50,624 nt of DNA, from assembly GCA_028868515.1 (NCBI GenBank), contig JAGWUI010000020.1:1-50624 (forward strand), in the 5' to 3' direction. This document shows, piece after piece, positions 45,504 to 50,624 of this stretch. The stretch is from Gammaproteobacteria bacterium (GTDB lineage: Bacteria; Pseudomonadota; Gammaproteobacteria; Pseudomonadales; Moraxellaceae). The notes below the pieces were generated by a model. The model had not been told where the DNA came from and ran no database searches. It saw only the letters and a list, made by a program, of their open reading frames with translations. Within the stretch, counting starts at the first letter, position 1; each line of letters opens with the position of its first letter. The position numbers and the translations under genes are program-made.

Positions 45504-47428
45504 GATTTAGCTTTTTTTAATTCAGTCTGTAAATCGATTTGCATGTCATGTCTTGTTTGTTTAATTGTTTCCTCATAATAGGCTTTTGATCGTTTTAAAT
45601 TTTTTTCAGGTTGTTTTTTGTAGATAGCTTCTGTTTCATCGAGTAATTTTAGTGCTTGTTCGAGATAACCCGCATTACCTAAAGAAATAGTCATAGTTAA
45701 ACCCTGTGTTACGTCGTCAGACAGTAGTAACGATTGATGGTAATGTTGATAGGCTTCTTCAGGTTTCTTCTGCGTAGTTAAAATTTGCCCCTGTAAATAC
45801 ATAGCATAAGATTTAAAATCGACTATTTGCAAATATGATGGGTTAGCCATCATTTCATTTAAAATGGCAATGAATTCACTGCCATATAAGTCCATTATTT
45901 TTTGGTCGGGTAATTCGCGCAATATTAAATCTCTAATGGCTATTCCTGCTTGTACATCAGCTCGTTGATACTTAATTTGTTGGCGCAGTGTAACAAAATC
46001 TTGTCGCTGGACATTGTTTGCAGCAATTTTTTGTAAAAGTAGCTGGGTTGATAGTAAACCACTTTCTGGATGTGTTCGTAATGCTTGCTCGACCACTTGG
46101 TCTGCTTCTTGATAGAGTCCGTCGTGCATCATCATGACGGCAATTGCGCTCTGCGCTCGAGGAGAGTTTGGGCTATTTTGTGCCCAGTAAATTTGTAATT
46201 TATCAGTATTTGACCAAAGGTTTGCTCTTTGCCAAGTCATTATTGCCAACATCGATAGAATCAACACACTGACGAGGATCACAATATTAGGTTTTATTTT
46301 TTCAGATAAAGCTGATAGTCCTGCTGCTACGGGTAGGAATAAAAAGATCGCGGCAACATAATTGCGATGCTCGAAATATAGTTCAAGTCCAATTAGAGTG
46401 GATTCCATCAAGTGCGCGGCAAAAAAGAACAAAATTGCCAGCGTGATTAACGGATATTTTTTGCGGCAGACAAAAGCACCAACTAATAATGCCAATAAAA
46501 ATAATATTGAAAACAATGTGCTTACTGGGGTTAGCCATCCTGTTGAGATGAGATAACCATCTTGAAATAAACCAAACCCCTCAATATGTGGAATAAATAG
46601 CTGAGTTAAATAGTCAACAACGATACGTCCTTCGGTCCATAACCGCTGCATTTGATTGAATTGACGATTAGGCCATGGCTCAGGCGATAAATTAATGAAT
46701 TTTGTTAGAAATACAATAATTGCCAAAGATGGTAGCCATAAACAAACAGCTCGCCATTGCCAAGCGGGTTTTTCTTTGAGTACTGGATTACAAAACTCAA
46801 TGACGAGGATCAATAAAGGCAGTAAAGCACCATTCTCCTTACTGAAAGTGGCTAATAATGTTCCTAAGCCAATTGATATGGTCATGAGGCTATAACCGAA
46901 GAAAGGCTTAATGGCTAATTGCTCTCGACCCTTAAAGTAACCAATCATCGCAATCAAACCAAACAACAATGGCAACTGAGCCATACGTTGAATGACGTAA
47001 GCGACAGTGGATAAGAAGAGTGGATGGATGAGCCAGATATCTGAAGATAATAAAGCAATCCACAGGGCTTTATCTTTTGCATAGCCGTAGGCTTTGAGTA
47101 ACTGTATGGTGACGTAGTAGAGCAGGAGACCACAGAATAGATGGATAACGAGATTAACGACTTTAAACGGCATGGCGTCTTGAGCGAACCAAGCATCTGC
47201 CTGAGGTGCAAAGGTTAATAAAGAAATTGGTCGCCCAGTAGAACCTGCGATGCCATGAGTGATAAATTTGCTGGCATTTCCCCATTGATGCATATCGCCA
47301 TATTTGCCCATCTCCGCTAGATTGGGAATATCATCGAAGAGAAAGCCGCCATATAAGCTAGGCAAATAAATTGACACTGTCAAAAACAATACAACAAACA
47401 GTGCAATAGCAGGAAGATAACGGGACAT
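45500..47428 (-). CDS. GT-C membrane glycosyltransferase with TPR-like C-terminus, paralogue B (TMTC-like)
   Basis: The 642-residue protein is a close paralogue of its downstream neighbour. The membrane half matches over about 430 residues, with long identical stretches such as ELYFEHRNYVAAIFLFLPV. The putative catalytic loop is GGFLFDDIPNL, with Asp at residues 32-33. After about residue 430 (WAQNSPNSPRAQ) the sequences diverge and this copy has its own TPR-like helices, for example GLYQEADQVVEQALRTHPESG and KKPEEAYQHYHQSL. The pattern suggests one catalytic chemistry with two different protein partners. It lies 97 bases downstream of the pilin stop, after a terminator. Other possible readings are a TfpW-like pilin glycosyltransferase or an O-antigen glucosyltransferase of GtrC type. 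Confidence 0.78.
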   Translation of the reverse strand: MSRYLPAIALFVVLFLTVSIYLPSLYGGFLFDDIPNLAEMGKYGDMHQWGNASKFITHGIAGSTGRPISLLTFAPQADAWFAQDAMPFKVVNLVIHLFCGLLLYYVTIQLLKAYGYAKDKALWIALLSSDIWLIHPLFLSTVAYVIQRMAQLPLLFGLIAMIGYFKGREQLAIKPFFGYSLMTISIGLGTLLATFSKENGALLPLLILVIEFCNPVLKEKPAWQWRAVCLWLPSLAIIVFLTKFINLSPEPWPNRQFNQMQRLWTEGRIVVDYLTQLFIPHIEGFGLFQDGYLISTGWLTPVSTLFSILFLLALLVGAFVCRKKYPLITLAILFFFAAHLMESTLIGLELYFEHRNYVAAIFLFLPVAAGLSALSEKIKPNIVILVSVLILSMLAIMTWQRANLWSNTDKLQIYWAQNSPNSPRAQSAIAVMMMHDGLYQEADQVVEQALRTHPESGLLSTQLLLQKIAANNVQRQDFVTLRQQIKYQRADVQAGIAIRDLILRELPDQKIMDLYGSEFIAILNEMMANPSYLQIVDFKSYAMYLQGQILTTQKKPEEAYQHYHQSLLLSDDVTQGLTMTISLGNAGYLEQALKLLDETEAIYKKQPEKNLKRSKAYYEETIKQTRHDMQIDLQTELKKAKS

Positions 47429-47464
47429 AGGGTATTAAACAAATTTTGGATTTAAGTACTGATA

Positions 47465-47491
47465 AAAAAGAGGCTCATTTGAGCCTCTTTG
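47465..47491 (-). terminator. Terminator after pilin gene 1
   Basis: AAAGAGGCTC pairs with GAGCCTCTTT around the loop ATTT, with a T-run on the minus strand. It lies between the pilin stop and the GT-C gene, so the latter is only expressed by read-through or from its own promoter. Confidence 0.85.
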
Positions 47492-47524
47492 TTCGCATTA
47501 TAAACAGAATTATAACTAAACAAA

Positions 47525-47947
47525 TTACTGAACTGCTTTGGGAATGTATTTTGATAGCAGGTTAGTGGTGCTATTTACTGCGCCACCGATAGAACCATTC
47601 GCAGAAGAATAATTTACTAACACGATCGCACCTGAGATTTTACCAGAAACACCATTAGTCTTGTAGGTAATGGTGGCGGTACAGTTAGGAGCAGTACCAC
47701 CAAGAGCCACGGTAGTAGCATACTTACCAGACAGAGTGTTGCTGCCAGCAGGACCTGTACAGCTCTGAGCTTGCAAGTTGTCAGCAACAGTAGTTTTTAG
47801 ACCGTCAGCCAATGAGAAGCCTTCAGAAGCTTGTGAGCGCGCGATGTAATCTTGGTATGCAGGAATTGCGATTGCAGCCAAGATACCGATGATCGCGATA
47901 ACGATCATGAGTTCGATCAAAGTAAAACCTTTTTGTACTGTATTCAT
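47525..47947 (-). CDS. pilA: Type IV major pilin, copy 1
   Basis: The 140-residue prepilin has the class III signal MNTVQKG, cut before Phe by prepilin peptidase, followed by the N-methylated hydrophobic helix [20 protein letters not shown] with Glu at mature position 5. The globular domain has two cysteines at about residues 63 and 89, and many Thr, Ser and Gly residues. The C-terminus ends KYIPKAVQ, so it lacks the C-terminal Ser that TfpO/PglL-type ligases modify in some Acinetobacter and Pseudomonas pilins. GGAG lies upstream of the ATG and a perfect sigma-54 promoter is found about 60 bases further up. Two GT-C genes follow. Natural transformation or twitching roles are likely. Confidence 0.95.
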   Translation of the reverse strand: MNTVQKGFTLIELMIVIAIIGILAAIAIPAYQDYIARSQASEGFSLADGLKTTVADNLQAQSCTGPAGSNTLSGKYATTVALGGTAPNCTATITYKTNGVSGKISGAIVLVNYSSANGSIGGAVNSTTNLLSKYIPKAVQ

Positions 47948-48005
47948 TTTTTAACTCTCCTAGGGAAATAGATAATCAGTTCTCACTGATCTTACTAGTC
48001 ATAAC

Positions 48006-48020
48006 GCAAGTGATGTGCCA
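48006..48020 (-). promoter_or_regulatory. Sigma-54 (RpoN) promoter of the pilin gene
   Basis: The minus strand reads TGGCAC-N5-TTGC, an exact match to the -24/-12 consensus of RpoN promoters. It is about 60 bases upstream of the pilin ATG. Pilin genes in pseudomonads and Acinetobacter are commonly RpoN-dependent and activated by PilR. Confidence 0.85.
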
Positions 48021-48380
48021 ATAATTAAATTAAAATTAATTATTAAAAATAATTAATCTACTATCTTGTTTTGGTGGTGGTTCTTCCATAAGAGCAGGGG
48101 GGATAAAAGTGGTGCAATTTTGTGGTGTGGTTCTCATATTTTTGCTTTTAAAAAATATCAATTTCCGTCTAATACTTTGCGGCGACCGTTGGTCGCGGTA
48201 TTCGCGCTAGGCTGTTAAAACAACTAAGGAGTTGATTTTTGTCTGATCAATGATCACTTGTGTGCAAGGCAAGCGAGTTTAAAAAGAATATGTGGAGTCT
48301 TAATTGAATGTCTGTGGAAAAAAAATGTCATATTGTGTCGCACTTTGGTGTATTTCTTTAAAAAATGTTATTTGTAATTT
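48021..48380. other. Region between pilin promoter and IS110 element, no gene seen
   Basis: About 360 AT-rich bases upstream of the pilin promoter contain no convincing open frame. A GC-rich hairpin GCGACC-GTT-GGTCGC lies near 48182-48196, and CAACT-AAGG-AGTTG followed by a short T-run lies near 48221-48240. These could be part of the pilin enhancer region or relics of recombination. PilR-type sites were not identified. Confidence 0.4.
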
Positions 48381-48425
48381 ATAGATATTATTAGCGTAGA
48401 TACCGTCTTGCTCGTCATGCCATTC

Positions 48426-49415
48426 TCAAGCTAATTTAGTCAAATAATTGGCTTGATAAGGCATCTGATGTTTCAAAACCCCAAAGCATAAATGTACCAA
48501 CTTACGCATCGCAGCACATATGGCTGACATCTTCGATTTTCCATTGGTGAGTAAACGATCATACATTGCTTTGATATGTGGATTATGTCGAATTGCAACA
48601 ACAGCTGCCATATATAATCCTGCTCTGACCTTTGCTGAACCAGCTTTCGAGATAGAACTTATCCCTCTTACTGAGCTGCCCGACTGACGTTGCACTGGAA
48701 CTAAACCCACATATGCAGCAACTTGACTAGCCTGACTAAACTCATGACTACGCAACAAACCAAGCATGAGTAAACCAGTACGTTCACCAATTGCAGGGAT
48801 ACTGGTGAGTAAATGCATATCATTTTTTAAGTCTGGATCATGAACAATATGATCTTTGATTTCCAGATCTAATTTCGTAATTTCAGCTTCGATAAAAGCA
48901 ATACTACTTTCAATTGAAGCTAAAACTTGGGGCGGAGTTAATGTCGATAGGGCTTTTTCTTGGCGATTAAACTCCCGTTGTAAGTCTGCAACCAAAGACT
49001 CACGCCTTGCCATTAATGCTTTGATGAGTCTTATTTTAGGGCTAGGTGGCTGCCATGCTTCTGGTTCAGCAAATGCTGCAAAGCGCGCTAACACTTCACT
49101 GTCTACTTTATCTGTTTTATTCAGGGTAGAAAGTCCTTCGGCAAAATGGCGAACACGAGCAGGATTAGCAACGCAGACTTTTTGTCCTGCATCATGCAGC
49201 CAATACGTCAGGGTTTCGTGGTAAACCGAAGTGGCTTCAAGAGCGACGGTGGTTTGTTTGAAATCAATATCAAGTTTTTGAAGCCACGCCAATAAACTGC
49301 TAAAACCACTTTGAGCATTGACAAATACTTTGGATTTCTTCTTACCAGATAAACCTTCTGGAAAAACACAGCAGTCTACTTTTGCTTTAGAAACATTAAT
49401 CCCGAGAAAGTGCAT
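48426..49415 (-). CDS. IS110-family transposase (DEDD), with first catalytic Asp changed to Asn
   Basis: The 329-residue recombinase has a RuvC-like N-terminal domain and the C-terminal Transposase_20 domain. In the family, the catalytic site is DEDD; here the first block reads MHFLGINVSKAKVD, where most members have GID, so Asn 7 replaces Asp. The remaining acids are visible in VALEATSVYHE (Glu) and NKTDKVDSEVLA (Asp, Asp). The C-terminal half contains SIPAIGERTGLLMLG, VAAYVGLVPVQRQSGSSVRG with the conserved Ser, and SISKAGSAKVRAGLYMAA. The ATG at 49415 has AGAGGGA upstream. The length is normal and there is no frameshift. It may be inactive if Asn is real and the Asp is essential here. Confidence 0.88.
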   Translation of the reverse strand: MHFLGINVSKAKVDCCVFPEGLSGKKKSKVFVNAQSGFSSLLAWLQKLDIDFKQTTVALEATSVYHETLTYWLHDAGQKVCVANPARVRHFAEGLSTLNKTDKVDSEVLARFAAFAEPEAWQPPSPKIRLIKALMARRESLVADLQREFNRQEKALSTLTPPQVLASIESSIAFIEAEITKLDLEIKDHIVHDPDLKNDMHLLTSIPAIGERTGLLMLGLLRSHEFSQASQVAAYVGLVPVQRQSGSSVRGISSISKAGSAKVRAGLYMAAVVAIRHNPHIKAMYDRLLTNGKSKMSAICAAMRKLVHLCFGVLKHQMPYQANYLTKLA

Positions 49416-49448
49416 GGCAAATCCCTCTACTTGATTTCTTAAATTCAC

Positions 49449-49615
49449 CGTTCACACCGACTTGCCTTGTACATACAGCGTCATTGCGCTTGGCTACCGT
49501 TCAGGGTTGGAATGGTGAGAAGGGCAAGTTGTGGGTTTAATCTACGCTAGAAACTTGATGTTTTAGGCTGGGCTCAAACTCTCACAACTTGCATATAGTG
49601 GCCGCTAACCACTAC
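49449..49615 (-). ncRNA. Candidate bridge-RNA region of the IS110 element
   Basis: IS110-subgroup elements carry a structured bridge RNA in the non-coding end upstream of the recombinase. This 167-base stretch is in that place. It contains a perfect 10-base inverted repeat GCAAGTTGTG (49524-49533) and CACAACTTGC (49583-49592) enclosing about 49 bases, plus smaller dyads. The target and donor loops cannot be assigned by eye. The call rests on position and dyads only. Confidence 0.4.
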
Positions 49616-49619
49616 ATTG

Positions 49620-50220
49620 GGTAAGATACAAGGTGTAGAGTGCTTTTTTGTGTATTCTCTCGATACTCTTTTCGCCTGACTCCAAAAGTTTTCTATCTCA
49701 TTAATGTGATTTTACCTTCTGAAAACAGCAAAGAATGATTGATTCTTTCATGGTAAAAGCCACTTACATCTAATGCATTATAGCTACTAACAACCCGTGT
49801 AGATGATACTATCTGGTGCTATTTTGTTAATAATTACAGGTAGTAATGTAGCGGATCTGGTATCGGAGACAGCCTTGGTGTAGGTCTCACCTCGTTTTAA
49901 AATACCAAATACTACCACTTTACCAGCCGCATCACGACCACGTTTTCCTTTGCGGACATCACCAAAATAACTCTCATCAAGTTTGACCGATCATCCAATC
50001 TGTCAGTGACTTTTTGCTCTAAATAATCGGTATGACTTGCCTGGTTTTGGTATAAAACAAGGCAATTGAGTTGAGGAGGATTTCAAGTAAATCTGCAGCA
50101 TAACGAGCTGTTACTTCGAGTATAAAAAAACTCAAGTAGCCGGATCTGTACTTTTTTATTTAACTTACAATTAGATATTTCTATTTTCCTAGACTAACAT
50201 AGTGCGAATCTAGACAGCTC
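49620..50220 (-). pseudogene. Decayed IS1016-like (IS1595-family) transposase
   Basis: On the minus strand the 5' end at about 50220 matches the element end at bases 1-80. Both candidate start ATGs are lost: they read AGG and ATA. The reading passes through ISNCKLNKKVQIRLLEFF, then shifts frame to FILEVTARYAADLL, meets a stop, and resumes as VKLDESYFGDVRKGKRGRDA, the ISXO2-like DDE domain. The second catalytic Asp is Gly (YTGC for YTDC), followed by stop codons and another shift before NEIENFWSQAKRVS. The 3' end and right repeat are missing, next to the IS110 element. This is a dead fragment whose IS identity is clear from the DDE motifs. Confidence 0.85.
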
Positions 50221-50294
50221 TATTACTTTTTAATGGCTGTATATAGTTTGTTAGTTTGAAAGAATCTATTAAATATTATTTGTGATGTCTATAT

Positions 50295-50326
50295 AAAAAA
50301 AGCGACACTTCAGTGTCGCTTTTTTT
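50295..50326. terminator. Terminator after pilin gene 2
   Basis: AAAAAAAGCGACAC pairs with GTGTCGCTTTTTT around the loop TTCA. It lies about 20 bases past the stop of the second pilin on the minus strand and has T-runs in both directions. Confidence 0.9.
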
Positions 50327-50345
50327 ATTCCAAAGATCAGCAGGA

Positions 50346-50624
50346 TTACTGAACTGCTTTAGGAATGTATTTTGTCAGCAGGTTAGTGGTGCTATTTACT
50401 GCGCCACCGATAGAACCATTCGCAGAAGAATAATTTACTAACACAACTGCCCCTTTGATTTTACCAGAAACACCAATATTTTTGTAGGTAATGGTAGCCG
50501 TACAGTTAGGAGCAGTACCACCAAGAGCCACGGTAGTAGCATACTTACCAGACAGAGTGTTGCTGCCAGCAGGACCTGTACAGCTCTGAGCTTGCAAGTT
50601 GTCAGCAACAGTAGTTTTTAGACC
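50346..50624 (-). CDS. pilA: Type IV pilin, copy 2 (5' end outside the window)
   Basis: Ninety-two C-terminal residues are readable up to the window edge, starting [20 protein letters not shown]. They match pilin copy 1 except for a few changes: [14 protein letters not shown] becomes KNIGVSGKIKGAVV, and LLSK becomes LLTK. The DNA is nearly identical over the shared part, so the duplication is recent or is kept similar by gene conversion. The two cysteines and the C-terminal KAVQ are shared. Its promoter and signal peptide lie beyond base 50624. Confidence 0.9.
   Translation of the reverse strand, partial: GLKTTVADNLQAQSCTGPAGSNTLSGKYATTVALGGTAPNCTATITYKNIGVSGKIKGAVVLVNYSSANGSIGGAVNSTTNLLTKYIPKAVQ

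Larger units (their letters stand above)
48385..49615 (-). mobile_element. IS110-family insertion sequence (approximate ends)
   Basis: The element contains one transposase gene and a non-coding region of about 200 bases on its 5' side. Subterminal inverted matches TAGCGTAGAT (48392-48401) and ATCTACGCTA (49540-49549) lie on each side. The end next to the IS1016-like remnant includes a small dyad TAGTGG..CCACTA (49596-49614). IS110 elements lack standard terminal repeats, so exact ends cannot be fixed by eye. It sits between two pilin copies. Confidence 0.65.

Noticed and set aside
48182-48240. GC-rich dyad and a GTTAAAAC-like stretch suggestive of an integron attC or Xer site
   Set aside because: The paired core sites of attC and the 11-6-11 layout of dif are absent, and no integrase is nearby.
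48856-49224. 122-codon plus-strand open frame inside the IS110 transposase gene
   Set aside because: It lies wholly antisense to a well-identified transposase and has no recognisable family.
1-50624. CRISPR arrays, rRNA operons, prophage structural genes
   Set aside because: No regularly spaced direct repeats, rRNA sequence or phage protein families were seen anywhere.

Overview
The window looks like a chromosomal segment of a gammaproteobacterium of the Moraxellaceae, close to Acinetobacter. The evidence is the rho-trxA-ppx neighbourhood, a short AccA lacking the N-terminal extension of the E. coli enzyme, the tig-clpP-clpX order, metE/metR, a PglL-type glycosylation ligase, a type IV pilin and moderate to low GC. 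This is inferred from protein family resemblance; the genus is not proven.

Layout. (1) Bases 1-1006: the end of an IS1595-family (IS1016-like) element abuts a 5'-truncated restriction-modification specificity gene. (2) 1.1-26.4 kb is mostly housekeeping: rho and trxA (-); ppx, accA, tilS, a class C beta-lactamase-like hydrolase, proC, yggT and yggU (+); metE (-) divergent from metR (+); a DUF4062 gene and hemH (+); a class II glutamine amidotransferase (-); a GGEEF diguanylate cyclase (+); yacG, a lipoprotein and an EVE-domain gene (-); hemW (+); tig-clpP-clpX (-). Two convergent intergenic gaps in this part hold palindromic MITE-like elements with related ends. (3) 26.6-43.6 kb is a glycan region: PglL-like O-oligosaccharyltransferase, GalU, a membrane acyltransferase with a C-terminal SGNH domain, four GT4 glycosyltransferases, a GDP-mannose to GDP-deoxyhexose set (ManC, Gmd, Rmd), a methyltransferase, a PglK-like ABC flippase and a polyprenyl-phosphate GT2. 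(4) 43.6-50.6 kb is a pilin glycosylation-like region: two tandem paralogous GT-C/TPR membrane proteins resembling TMTC O-mannosyltransferases, a type IV pilin with a textbook sigma-54 promoter, an IS110-family element, a decayed IS1016-like element, and a second, nearly identical pilin running off the window edge.

How the genes may work together (inference). ManC makes GDP-mannose. Gmd and Rmd convert part of it to GDP-6-deoxyhexose, probably GDP-D-rhamnose, for the cytoplasmic GT4 enzymes. The PglK-like transporter would flip the lipid-linked glycan and PglL would transfer it to protein. In parallel, the GT2 would charge polyprenyl phosphate with one sugar, and the two GT-C/TPR proteins encoded just downstream of the pilin would transfer that sugar to pilin or another exported protein. 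The GT-C pair, GT2, flippase and methyltransferase genes are tightly packed or overlapping, which suggests one transcript. There is no Wza/Wzb/Wzc, Wzx/Wzy or Wzm/Wzt, so this is not a standard capsule or O-antigen locus as far as the window shows.

No rRNA, complete tRNA or CRISPR array was found.
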